Source: Paracoccus lichenicola (lineage in GTDB: Bacteria; Pseudomonadota; Alphaproteobacteria; Rhodobacterales; Rhodobacteraceae). From it: 64,000 bases of DNA. Shown piece after piece: positions 23,657 to 32,098 of the stretch; the first letter of the stretch is position 1, and each line of letters opens with the position of its first letter. The stretch lies in assembly GCF_009708075.1 (NCBI RefSeq), contig NZ_WMBT01000010.1:62001-126000 (forward strand), read 5' to 3'. Under the pieces are notes generated by a model. It had not been told where the DNA came from. It saw nothing but the letters and a program-made list of their open reading frames with translations, and did no database searches. The translations under genes were made by a program, and so were the position numbers.

Positions 23657-24088
23657 GTGGTTAATGACGCACTAGTTCCATCCTTGGTTGAAATAGATTC
23701 TGGGTCGCCCGTGACGGTAGCTTCTCTCTTGGCCGCGATCGTGTTCGCCATGACGGCAGGCGGACTGGCGGCATGGTTCCTGGGCATCTGGTGGGGCATC
23801 GTGGCCTATACCGTCAGCGGCGCCCTTGTCCTGCTGGTGCTTGGGATGATCCGGGACATGCGTTCGGGATCGGGTCAGGGACCGATGCCGCTTGGCGGCA
23901 ACGGCGCCGACCTGGGATCCGCACGGGCGCCCCGTGAAGGGTCAGACCCCGGTGCCCCGCATCACGACGGAGGTCGTCCGCCAGAGGGTCCGCAGATCGG
24001 CGGCAAGGGAAAGCGTGGCATTGTATTCGGCATCGTATTTGGCCCGCTCGGCAAAACTCGTGCCGTTCCGCTCCGACACCTGCCATAG
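23657..24088 (+). CDS. possible small membrane protein, uncertain
   Basis: An open frame of 143 codons from GTG 23657, also readable from GTG 23710. Residues about 20-68 form two convincing membrane segments (VASLLAAIVFAMTAGGLAAW and WWGIVAYTVSGALVLLVLG). The C-terminal half is polar and Gly/Pro-rich, and it overlaps the opposite-strand sugar transferase by 147 bases, so the end of a real gene may be earlier than annotated. Small two-helix proteins are common next to exopolysaccharide genes, but no family was recognised. Low confidence. Confidence 0.3.
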   Translation: MVNDALVPSLVEIDSGSPVTVASLLAAIVFAMTAGGLAAWFLGIWWGIVAYTVSGALVLLVLGMIRDMRSGSGQGPMPLGGNGADLGSARAPREGSDPGAPHHDGGRPPEGPQIGGKGKRGIVFGIVFGPLGKTRAVPLRHLP

Positions 24089-24619
24089 GCCGGTCAGGCC
24101 GGGGCGAAGAAGGTAATAATCCGTCCCGGGATAGATGGGGCGCTGCTCGACCATCATCGGGCGCGGCCCGACCAGGCTCATGTCCCCGCGCAGGACGTTG
24201 AAAAGCTGGGGCAATTCGTCCAGGGAACTGCGCCGGAGGAAACGGCCGAAGCGGGTGATCCGGGGATCGTTGCGCAATTTCTGCGTCACCTCCCATTCCA
24301 GCCGGGCTTCCTCGTTCGTGGCCAGATAGGCGGCCAGGCAGGTGTCGGCGTCCGGCACCATGCTTCGCAGCTTCCACAGCCGGAACGTGCGCCCTTCCAG
24401 GCCGACCCGGTTCTGGCTGTAGAAGGGGTTCGAGCGGTCGCAGGCCACGATCACGGCCAGCATCGTGACAAGGAACAGCACGATCGGGGCGGCGGCAAGA
24501 ACGATGGCGATGTCCAGGACGCGCTTGCCGGCCCGGCGATACAGGCCCGGGGATTCCGACGGAGGACAAATCACGTTTGGTGTAATATCGAGAAACTGCA
24601 ACTCAGAATTGTGAAACAT
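23942..24619 (-). CDS. ExoY-like polyprenyl-phosphate sugar-1-phosphate transferase
   Basis: A 225-residue monotopic membrane enzyme. A hydrophobic segment at about residues 33-58 precedes the catalytic core: SQNRVGLEGRTFRLWKLRSM, RITRFGRFLRRSSLDELPQ and NVLRGDMSLVGPRP, ending with LRPGLTGLWQVS. It starts repeat-unit synthesis by moving a hexose-1-phosphate from a nucleotide sugar to undecaprenyl phosphate. ATG 24619 is preferred over GTG 24640 because a purine-rich AGGGG lies a suitable distance upstream. An AT-rich 250-base region lies ahead of it. Confidence 0.92.
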   Translation of the reverse strand: MFHNSELQFLDITPNVICPPSESPGLYRRAGKRVLDIAIVLAAAPIVLFLVTMLAVIVACDRSNPFYSQNRVGLEGRTFRLWKLRSMVPDADTCLAAYLATNEEARLEWEVTQKLRNDPRITRFGRFLRRSSLDELPQLFNVLRGDMSLVGPRPMMVEQRPIYPGTDYYLLRPGLTGLWQVSERNGTSFAERAKYDAEYNATLSLAADLRTLWRTTSVVMRGTGV

Positions 24620-24763
24620 TGCCGACAGCCCCTGAAACACTGAACTCGGTAAAATTCTCGGCTTTTTTTGCCCGTTAATGTTCTCTTAACGATTGCATAA
24701 CATGGGATCACTTGGGAAGTTGGTAATTGGTGTTATTTGACTATCCTTTTGGTTAGGCGCGGC

Positions 24764-24789
24764 GTTTCGTTAACGTTAACGCACGAAAC
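24764..24789. promoter_or_regulatory. palindromes in the AT-rich region upstream of the exoY-like gene
   Basis: The 270-base gap 24620-24889 is strikingly AT-rich compared with its neighbours and holds the promoter of the exoY-like gene. Within it is a perfect 12-base palindrome GTTAACGTTAAC (24769-24780), flanked by an off-centre inverted repeat GTTTCGT (24764-24770) and ACGAAAC (24783-24789). This is a likely protein-binding site. No match to a known regulator is claimed. Confidence 0.45.
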
Positions 24790-24889
24790 CGGTTCCGGCG
24801 GAGACCGGATTCGGGACAGGGCGTTCGCGTCAAGGGTGATCGCGTCAGGGGTGATGCCTGCGCGGCGCGGAACACCCGCGGCGGGCGCC

Positions 24890-25726
24890 CTAGCGGTTCC
24901 GCGCCCAGCCGTTCCGCTTGCGGCGCAGCCGCGTGGCGATGCCCACGGCGGCGTAGCTGAGAAAGCCGAGCGGGTCGGCTGCGGCAAGGCGGCCAAGCTC
25001 TGGCCAGGCGGGCCGGTCGTCGAAGTTCCGCATCATGTCGGGGTAAAGCCGCGCAAGCTCTCGCATCCCGTCGTTCTGCCTGCCCCGCACCCGTGTCAGC
25101 GCCAGGAACCCTTCGCTGATGGGCCAGGAATAGGGGGCATCGACCAGGACCCGCTCGGACGGGGCGAACAGGCCGCGCACGAAGGCGTCGTCGGCGATGA
25201 TCGGGGGAAAGCGGTGCCAGCGTTCGCGCCCCGGCCCGTTCACCGCGAACAGTCCGGCACCGGACACCCCGCGTGTCAGGAAGGGCAGGCCTTGCCAGAA
25301 CCGGGCATAGCGCCGCGACAGGGCGGACACGGGCGGCGGCACCCGAAGCCTTGCCCCGGCATAGACGGGACCGGGGCGGTCCAGCGCATCCATCAGCCCC
25401 CGCAGCAGACCGGGACCGCACAGGATGTCGGCGTCCAGATACAGCCGCGCCGCGGCCCGGGCCTGTTCGTCGCCCTTGTTCAGCGCGCCGATCTTTCCGC
25501 CCTCGTCCAGCTCGGCCACGGTCAGGGGCCAGCCCCGGCCGGCAAACGCGGGTTCGCGCGCGCGCGCGACGGCGGCGGTGTCGTCCCGGCAGCCGTTCGG
25601 CACCACCACGACCTGCACGGTCCTGTCCCCAAGCCCCTGCTGGGCAAGCAGCGCGTCCAGGCACCCGCCGATCCGTGCCGCTTCGTTGCTGGCCGGGATG
25701 ATGATGCTGAGGGAAGGGCCGGTCAT
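24890..25726 (-). CDS. GT2-family glycosyltransferase
   Basis: A 278-residue GT-A enzyme. SLSIIIPASNEAARI at the start, GGKIGALNKG (about residue 82) and the metal-binding LYLDADILCGP (about residue 96) define the GT2 catalytic domain. ADDAFVRGLF (about residue 180) resembles the acceptor-side ED-type motif. The last 80 residues are basic with one hydrophobic patch and may sit on the membrane. Its ATG overlaps the stop of the next GT2 gene (ATGA), so the two are one operon. Confidence 0.85.
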   Translation of the reverse strand: MTGPSLSIIIPASNEAARIGGCLDALLAQQGLGDRTVQVVVVPNGCRDDTAAVARAREPAFAGRGWPLTVAELDEGGKIGALNKGDEQARAAARLYLDADILCGPGLLRGLMDALDRPGPVYAGARLRVPPPVSALSRRYARFWQGLPFLTRGVSGAGLFAVNGPGRERWHRFPPIIADDAFVRGLFAPSERVLVDAPYSWPISEGFLALTRVRGRQNDGMRELARLYPDMMRNFDDRPAWPELGRLAAADPLGFLSYAAVGIATRLRRKRNGWARNR

Positions 25727-26703
25727 TTGTATTCGATCAGCCCGCGCGGGCGGGCAAGGCGCGTCCGGCGCAGGTGGTATTCGATGGCGCCCAACGCCTC
25801 GGGGAACTTGCCCAGGGTCGTGAACAGCGCCCGTTCCAGTCCCATGCGGCGGCTCAGGCGGGCGACCTGCAGGGGATAGGCCAGCAGCAGCGCGGCGGCG
25901 GCGGCCGGGCTGACCGCCAGGGACGCCAGCACAGCCGCCGGCAGCGCCGCCCCCCACAGGACCGCGCGGCGGGTTTCGGCCACCCAGTGCCGTTCGGGAC
26001 CCAGGCCATGCAGCGCCGCGCCTTCGGCAAAGGCATGGCCCGCGCGCCGCGACCGGTTCCACCACTGGCCAAAGCGCAGCAGCGCGGCGTCGTGGCGCGT
26101 CATCTCGGCATCCAGCCGTTCGATCCGCCAGCCCGCGCGCAACAGGCGCAGGCACATCTCGGGTTCCTCGCCGGCGATCAGGTCGCCGCGATAGCCGCCG
26201 ATCCCCGCCAGGGCCGCGGCGCGCAGCATGGCGTCGCCGCCGACCGCGCGGGCCGGTCCGACGGGCGTGGCCCATTCGGCGTCGATCAGGCGGTTGTAGC
26301 GGCTGGCCTCGGGGCGCAGTTCGCGCCTGCGGCCCGCGACCGCCGCAAGGCCCGGGTCGGCCTGCATCCGGGCGGCGGCGGTTTCGATCCAGCCCTCGAC
26401 GATCTCGCAGTCGCCATCGACGAACTGGACGAAGACCGGCGGCCGCCCGCCTTCCATCAGTTGCGCGAATCCCGCGTTCCGGGCCCGGGCGGCGGTGAAG
26501 GGACGCGACAGGTCAAGCTGCACGACCTCGGCCCCCAGATCCCGGGCGCGCCGGACGCTGTTGTCGGTCGAACCGGAATCGACGTAGACCAGCCGGTCCA
26601 CCCGTCCGGCAAGCGAGCGCAGGCAGGCCGCAAGGCGTTCGCCTTCGTTCCGGCCGATGGCCACGGCGCCGATTGCGGGAAAGGACGGGGTGTCGGATTG
26701 CAT
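25723..26703 (-). CDS. GT2-family glycosyltransferase with C-terminal membrane segment
   Basis: A 326-residue enzyme. N-terminal AVAIGRNEGERLAACLRSL, VYVDSGSTDNSV, the RPFTAARARNAGF segment and the DxD-like VQFVDGDCEIVEG (about residue 92) mark a GT-A catalytic domain. DLIAGEEPEMCLRLLRAG (about residue 170) is the acceptor/base motif. A hydrophobic stretch at about 240-275 suggests membrane attachment. It is the first gene of a two-gene minus-strand operon and is divergent from the kinase-like and Wzz genes, sharing an 88-base AT-rich gap. Confidence 0.85.
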   Translation of the reverse strand: MQSDTPSFPAIGAVAIGRNEGERLAACLRSLAGRVDRLVYVDSGSTDNSVRRARDLGAEVVQLDLSRPFTAARARNAGFAQLMEGGRPPVFVQFVDGDCEIVEGWIETAAARMQADPGLAAVAGRRRELRPEASRYNRLIDAEWATPVGPARAVGGDAMLRAAALAGIGGYRGDLIAGEEPEMCLRLLRAGWRIERLDAEMTRHDAALLRFGQWWNRSRRAGHAFAEGAALHGLGPERHWVAETRRAVLWGAALPAAVLASLAVSPAAAAALLLAYPLQVARLSRRMGLERALFTTLGKFPEALGAIEYHLRRTRLARPRGLIEYK

Positions 26704-26791
26704 GTGCCGGTTGTGCTGTCGTGGGCGATGATCTTATCATAATGATGACTTCAGCCATCCTCGTCCAGCCGGACGCTTCGAGCGAAATTGA
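26704..26791. promoter_or_regulatory. divergent promoter region between GT2 and kinase-like genes
   Basis: This 88-base gap feeds two operons that point apart. Its centre (about 26726-26752) is AT-rich in a GC-rich setting and contains an 11-base palindrome TGAT-ctt-ATCA. Promoters for both directions probably lie here. Exact -35 and -10 boxes could not be fixed by eye. Confidence 0.4.
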
Positions 26792-27544
26792 ATGAGCATC
26801 AGCGTGATCCAGTCCGAACCGCCGCAGCGCGGCCTTGTTCCCCCTGATCCCGCGCCGCCCGGCCGCGACTGGAGCCATCTGCCCGCGCTGCGGCTGCCGG
26901 ACGCCCCGGCGTTGCGGCACCGGCTTCCGGCGGCGATGCCGGCCCTCTCTGCCGCGGCCGAGCAGTTCGACGTGCTGCGGACCCGGGTGCTGGGCGTGAC
27001 CGGCAAGAGCGGCTGGAGCCGGATCGGCGTGACCCAGCCTCGCAACCGGCCCGCCGCCGCCTATGCCGCGGCAAACCTGGCCTTCAGCCTTGCGCGCCGG
27101 CCAAGCCTGCGGGTGGTGCTGGCGGATCTGGACCTGCGCTTTCCCCGGCTGACGGGGATGTTCGGACTGGACCAGGGTCCCGACCTGGGCCAGGCGCTGC
27201 GCGAGGGCAGGGACCTGCGCCTGGCCGCCGGCCGCTTCGGCGACAATCTTGCCTTTGTCGGCAACGCCGTCGCGGATCCCCGGTCCGCGGAAACCCTTCA
27301 GGAACCGGGGGTGGCCGCGTCCGTTGCCCGGCTGGTCGCGGATCTGTCGCCCGACGTGACGCTGCTGCTGCTGCCGCCCATCCTGGAAGGCGATGCGGGC
27401 CTGGCCGGGGCGGGCATGGCCGAGACCTTGCTGATGGTGTCGGACGGCACCAGCACGGTTCCGTCGGATCTGCGGCAATGCGACCGCCTGCTGGACGGGG
27501 GTCCCCCGATCCTGGGCGTGGTCCTGGTGGATGCGGAGCGGTAG
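26792..27544 (+). CDS. BY-kinase-like P-loop protein lacking a Walker A lysine
   Basis: A 250-residue protein laid out like the cytoplasmic BY-kinase partners of Wzz proteins (CpsD/ExoP C-terminal domain/CapB): an ordered lead-in SAAAEQFDVLRTRVLG, then a P-loop position, then VVLADLDLRFPRL, which matches the Walker A' motif (D112, D114). The P-loop itself reads IGVTQPRNRPAAAYAAANLA where family members have a GEGKS/T sequence, so glycine and the ATP-binding lysine are missing. There is no tyrosine cluster at the C-terminus. It is probably a non-catalytic partner of the Wzz protein encoded immediately downstream. Confidence 0.75.
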   Translation: MSISVIQSEPPQRGLVPPDPAPPGRDWSHLPALRLPDAPALRHRLPAAMPALSAAAEQFDVLRTRVLGVTGKSGWSRIGVTQPRNRPAAAYAAANLAFSLARRPSLRVVLADLDLRFPRLTGMFGLDQGPDLGQALREGRDLRLAAGRFGDNLAFVGNAVADPRSAETLQEPGVAASVARLVADLSPDVTLLLLPPILEGDAGLAGAGMAETLLMVSDGTSTVPSDLRQCDRLLDGGPPILGVVLVDAER

Positions 27545-29026
27545 ATGGGTCCGATCCAGTCCATGGCCGATGTCGTCTCGATGCTGCGGCGCAGGATCGT
27601 GCCGTTCACGCTCGTGCTGTCGCTGGGGCTGCTGGCCAGCCTTGCCCATGCGCTTTCGCGGCCCTCGGTCTATGAGGCGACCTCGCTGATCCAGCTTCGC
27701 AACACCGGCCTTGCGGGGGACGATTCGCTTTCCGCCGCGCGGCGGTTGCAGGTGATCGAACAACGCCTGATGCGGCGCGAGAACGTGCTGGCCCTGATCG
27801 ACAGGCACGGGCTTTTCGCCGACCAGCCCGCCCTGTCGGACGACGACCGGGTGTTCGCGTTCCGCGAGCAGAACACCATCCGCATGATCGACGCCACGGG
27901 GGCGGGACCCGGTCCCGGCGCGCAGGTGTCCGCGCTGCTGATCACCAGCCGGGCGGGCAATCCCCGGCAGGCCGCCCAGGTGGCCAACGACCTTGCCGCC
28001 AGCCTGATGGCGCAGGATGCCGAAGAACGCACCCGCACCGTCGAGGAGCTGGTGGGCTTTCTGGACTCCGAATCGCGGCGGCTGAACGACCAGCTTGCGC
28101 AGATCGACCGCCGCATCGGCGCGGTGAAGAACGCCAACGAGGAGGCCCTTCCCGAAGTGGCCGAATCCCTGCGCACCGAGCTGACCCAGTTGCGCGACTT
28201 GCAACTGGAACTGGACCGCCAGCTTCTCGCGCTGGAGCGCGACCGGCTGGAGGCCGAGCTGCGCCCCGAGGCCGAGGGGACGGCGCAAGCCGATGTCTCG
28301 CTGGCGGCGCGCTTGTCGCGCCTGAATTCGGAACTGGCGCGCAGCCGCCGCGTCCTGCCCCCCGAACACCCCGAGGTGCAGCGGATCGAGGCGGAAATCC
28401 AGGCCCTGCGCGACAACCCCGAGGCGGCGGGCGAAACGATCGCCAACCGCGAGCTGGACCTGATCGAATCGCAGCGGCGCATGATCGAGGACCAGAAGCA
28501 GGTCGTTTCCGCCCGCCAGCAACAGATCACGAGCGCCCTGGAACGGATGCCCCAGGTCGAGCAGGAGCTTGCCGGCCTTGCGCGCAGCCAGACGCAGCTG
28601 GTCCAGCAGCTTTCCGAGGTGGCGCTTCAACTGGCGCAGGCGCAGGGACAGCGGTCGATGCAGGACACCGGCACCGCCGCCGGCATGATCGTCCTGGAAG
28701 ACGCGCAGCCGCCGGAATACGCCCTGGCCTCAAGCCGCAAGCGGTTGCTGGCCATGGGCGGAATGCTCAGCGCCGGGGCCGCCCTGCTGCTGGTCTTCCT
28801 GCTGGACCTGCGCCGCCCGGTGATGCGCAACGCCCTGTCGGTGGAACGGCAACTGGGCGTCGTTCCCATCGCCGCGGTGCCGCTGCTGCCCTCGGCCGAA
28901 GCGCGGGCCTTGCAGACAAGGCGCTTCGGGGTCGCCCTGGCCATCGTCCTGGCCGCGATCGCGGCGGGCGGCTATCTTTACCTGAGCCGCGGCCAGCCCG
29001 AACAGCCGGTCATCGCCCAGGGCTGA
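27545..29026 (+). CDS. Wzz/GumC-like polysaccharide chain-length and export protein
   Basis: A 493-residue inner-membrane protein. Two membrane segments (about residues 20-40 and 396-416) bracket a large periplasmic region rich in heptad-like Gln/Glu/Leu, consistent with the long coiled coil of polysaccharide co-polymerases (for example RTELTQLRDLQLELDRQLL). The N-terminal YEATSLIQLRN fits the Wzz domain, and PEYALASSRKRLLAM precedes the second membrane segment. A third hydrophobic segment ends the protein (about 461-481). It follows the kinase-like gene with no gap and ends 17 bases inside the convergent NRPS gene. Confidence 0.85.
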   Translation: MGPIQSMADVVSMLRRRIVPFTLVLSLGLLASLAHALSRPSVYEATSLIQLRNTGLAGDDSLSAARRLQVIEQRLMRRENVLALIDRHGLFADQPALSDDDRVFAFREQNTIRMIDATGAGPGPGAQVSALLITSRAGNPRQAAQVANDLAASLMAQDAEERTRTVEELVGFLDSESRRLNDQLAQIDRRIGAVKNANEEALPEVAESLRTELTQLRDLQLELDRQLLALERDRLEAELRPEAEGTAQADVSLAARLSRLNSELARSRRVLPPEHPEVQRIEAEIQALRDNPEAAGETIANRELDLIESQRRMIEDQKQVVSARQQQITSALERMPQVEQELAGLARSQTQLVQQLSEVALQLAQAQGQRSMQDTGTAAGMIVLEDAQPPEYALASSRKRLLAMGGMLSAGAALLLVFLLDLRRPVMRNALSVERQLGVVPIAAVPLLPSAEARALQTRRFGVALAIVLAAIAAGGYLYLSRGQPEQPVIAQG

Positions 29027-31958
29027 CGCGGCCCAGTTCTTCCCGGATCACCTGCGCGATGTCGCGGACGCCCGGGTCGTCCAGGATGCCCAGGTGGTTG
29101 CCGGGAACGCAGACGAAGCGCCGGTCCGGCGCGACGGGCGCCCAACCCAGGGCCGTCCGCCGCACCCGGTCGATATTCGCCAGATCGTCCCGCGCGGCAA
29201 AGATCACGACCCGTCCGGGATAGACGGCGGGGCTGTAGGCGGCGACCGAGACGATGTTGGCGGCAATGAATTCGTCCAGGCTGTGCCCGTCGCGCTTGCG
29301 CCCGCGCAGCCGGTCAAGGCGCAGCCGGATCACCTGGCGCGCCAGCATCAGCTCGCCCCCGGCCCGTTCGGCATAGCGGCGCAGGGCGGCGCCCGGGTCC
29401 TGCCGGATCCGCGACGCCGCCCGGCCCAGCCGTTCCGCCAGGGTGGACCGCCGCGAGGGGGCGGGACCATCCGCGTCGAAGATCGCCACCATGGCCACCT
29501 CGCGCCCCGCCCGACGCAGCCGCGCGGCAAGCTCGAAGGCGACGAAGGCACCCAGCGACACGCCGGCCAGCGCCAGGGGACCGTGGGGGCGGAACTGCTG
29601 GATGCGGCGGACATACAGGTCCGCCAGCCCGTCGATGTCGGTCGGCGTCTCGCTGGTCAGAAGGCCGGTCGTCACCCCCCAGACGGGATGGCGCGGTTCC
29701 AGCGCGGCGGCAAGGGGGCGGTAGAAATCCCCGTTCGTGCCCAGCACGTGAATGCCCACCAGCGGGATCCCGTCGCCTTCGGGCTGCACGGCGATCAGGC
29801 TGTCGTCGGGCAGCGCATGGGCGGACTGCATGATCCCGGCCAGGGCTTGCGGCGTGGGGTGGTTGTAGATCGCGGGCAGCGTCGGCCGCCGCCCGAACAG
29901 GCGCACCAGGTGTTCCGAAAGCTCGATCGCCATCAGCGAGTTGCCGCCCTGGTCGAAAAAGGACTGCCTGGCGCCCAGCGGCGGCTGGCCCAGCAGATCG
30001 CCCATGATCCGGCCGATGGCGGCCGCCGCCGGGTCGGCCGGCGCGCCCGCCGGTTGATCGCCCGCGCTGGCCATCATGGCGCGCAGCGCCGCCTCGTCCA
30101 GCTTGCCGCGTTCGTTGAGCGGCATCTCGGGCAGGACCATCAGGCGGGGCGAGACGCCCTTGGGCAGCTCTGCCTGAAGGACCGCGCGGATGTCGGGATG
30201 ATCCGCATCGGCCGCGACCCACACGGCCAGGGCGCCATGCTGGGCCGCGATGCGCGCCTCGCGCACGCCGGGGATCTTCTTCAGGGCGGTCTCGATGCCG
30301 CCCGGCTCGATGCGGTATCCGCTCAGCTTGAACTGCCGGTCCATGCGGTCGATGAACACCAGCTCTCCGCCGGGCGTCGGCTGGACCCGGTCCCCGGTGC
30401 GGTACCAGCGCCCGGGATCGCCGCGCCCCGGCGGTCCCGGCAGGGTGCGGAACTTTTCGGCGGTCAGGTCGGGCCGGTTGACATAGCCAAGGCCGACCCC
30501 GGCCCCGCCGATCCACATCTCGCCCGGGCGTCCCGGCGGCGCGGGCGAGCCGTCGGGGGCCAGCAGCACAAGCCGCGCCGCGCCCAGGGGCGCGCCGATG
30601 GGCACGCTGTCCAGTTCCAGCGGGGCGCCGCGATCGACATGGATGGTGGCGGTCGCCGTCGTCTCGGTCGGGCCATAGCCGTTCATCCAGACCACGCCCG
30701 GCGCCACCTTCCGCCACTGCTCCAGCGTGGCCGAGGGGACCCGTTCGCCGCCGACGATCACCAGCCGAAGCTCTGGTGGAAGACCGCGCGAGGAGGGGTG
30801 CTGCAGGCTGCCGGTCAGCAGCCGCCAGAAGGCGGTGGGGATGTTCAGCACGGTGATGCGGTGGTCGTGCAGTTCGTCCACGAAGCGTTCCAGCGTGTCC
30901 AGCATCGCGTCGCTGCGCAGGACCAGCGTGGCGCCCACGCGAAGCGTCGGCAGGATTTCCTCGATCGCCACGTCGAAGCCCAGGGCGGCAAAGGACAGCA
31001 CGCGATCGGCGGGCGAAAGCGCGAAGGCCGCCGCGACGGCGCGGGAATGGTGGTCCAGCGCGGCATGGCCGATCGTCACCGCCTTGGGCTGGCCGGTGCT
31101 GCCCGAGGTGAAGATCAGATAGGCGGGATCCTCGGGTCCGGCCTGCCTGCGGGCGGCCGTCCGGGGCGGCATGTCCCCGGGCGGAAGGGTCAGGGTCCGG
31201 GTCGCGCCGGAAAGCCCCCGGGCAAGGCCGGGGTCCGCGACCAGCAGAAAGGCGGGCGCGGCATCCTCGATCATCCGCCCGCGCTGTCCGGCGGGCAGGT
31301 CGGGGTCGATCTGCAGGAACCCCGCGCCCGTGCGCAGGATGGCGGCCCAGGCGGCCACCGCGTCGATGCCGCGGGGCAGGGCCACGCCCACGATGGTGCC
31401 CGGTCCCGCCCCCTGGTCCCCAAGCAGACCGGCGATGGCGGCGACCCGCCGCTCCAGCTCCTCGCCCGCCAGCGTCTCGCCGGTCGCCATGTCCACGCAG
31501 CTGCCGGCCAGCGCGCCGTCCAGCCCGCGCAAGGGCGGCGGCGCCCGCCCTTCCACCGGGGCGAAGCGGGCCGGGGCAAGTTCGGACAGGTCTGCATCCG
31601 GTTGGCTTGCGATCGCCGCCAGCAGCCGCGAGGCAAGGTCCGCAAGGCCGGGGTCCCGGGGATCGGTGCTTTCGAACCGCACCCGTCCTGCGTCGCGCCG
31701 CGCGCGCAGGCCCGGCAGGTCCGGCGCCCCCGGCGCCTGTGCCGGAGCGATCAGCAGATCGTCCGTCCCCCAGGCGGGGACCGGCGGTTCCAGCAGGTCG
31801 GCGATGTCCCTTGCGGTCATGCCGGTCCGGATGACCGCGCGGCATTCATGCCCGGGATTGCCCGCACCGATGGAAACGGCCAGGTCGTTCATCCCGAACC
31901 ACCGCGACAAGGCCAGGACCGCCGCAGTCGCCACCAGAACTGTCGTTGACGGATCCAT
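29010..31958 (-). CDS. A-PCP-TE nonribosomal peptide synthetase
   Basis: About 982 residues. Residues about 3-65 (TTVLVATAAVLALSRWFG, DLAVSIGAG) resemble a short piece of a condensation domain, apparently a remnant. The A domain (about 155-660) has IFTSGSTGQPKAV, ALGFDVAIEEI, MNGYGPTETTA, YRTGDRV, FKLSGYRIEPGGIE and LNERGKLD with the conserved lysine. The specificity positions read D-V-E-N-I-G-G-A-T, which I cannot assign. PCP serine lies in QGGNSLMAIEL. The type I thioesterase has GVSLGA (serine) and PGNHLGIL (histidine). It would load one monomer and release a product. A TTG at 31982 is an alternative start. Confidence 0.9.
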   Translation of the reverse strand: MDPSTTVLVATAAVLALSRWFGMNDLAVSIGAGNPGHECRAVIRTGMTARDIADLLEPPVPAWGTDDLLIAPAQAPGAPDLPGLRARRDAGRVRFESTDPRDPGLADLASRLLAAIASQPDADLSELAPARFAPVEGRAPPPLRGLDGALAGSCVDMATGETLAGEELERRVAAIAGLLGDQGAGPGTIVGVALPRGIDAVAAWAAILRTGAGFLQIDPDLPAGQRGRMIEDAAPAFLLVADPGLARGLSGATRTLTLPPGDMPPRTAARRQAGPEDPAYLIFTSGSTGQPKAVTIGHAALDHHSRAVAAAFALSPADRVLSFAALGFDVAIEEILPTLRVGATLVLRSDAMLDTLERFVDELHDHRITVLNIPTAFWRLLTGSLQHPSSRGLPPELRLVIVGGERVPSATLEQWRKVAPGVVWMNGYGPTETTATATIHVDRGAPLELDSVPIGAPLGAARLVLLAPDGSPAPPGRPGEMWIGGAGVGLGYVNRPDLTAEKFRTLPGPPGRGDPGRWYRTGDRVQPTPGGELVFIDRMDRQFKLSGYRIEPGGIETALKKIPGVREARIAAQHGALAVWVAADADHPDIRAVLQAELPKGVSPRLMVLPEMPLNERGKLDEAALRAMMASAGDQPAGAPADPAAAAIGRIMGDLLGQPPLGARQSFFDQGGNSLMAIELSEHLVRLFGRRPTLPAIYNHPTPQALAGIMQSAHALPDDSLIAVQPEGDGIPLVGIHVLGTNGDFYRPLAAALEPRHPVWGVTTGLLTSETPTDIDGLADLYVRRIQQFRPHGPLALAGVSLGAFVAFELAARLRRAGREVAMVAIFDADGPAPSRRSTLAERLGRAASRIRQDPGAALRRYAERAGGELMLARQVIRLRLDRLRGRKRDGHSLDEFIAANIVSVAAYSPAVYPGRVVIFAARDDLANIDRVRRTALGWAPVAPDRRFVCVPGNHLGILDDPGVRDIAQVIREELGRVSPGR

Positions 31959-32098
31959 CTCGTCGGGGTTGTGTTTGGTCAAGAGCAGATCAATCGAATA
32001 AGGAAGGGGACGGCAACCCTCGGGTGATCGCCGCCGTCATTCCTTACCTTAGGGAGGGGCTGCGCCTGCCGCAACCGACGATGCGCCCCCGTTCGCCC

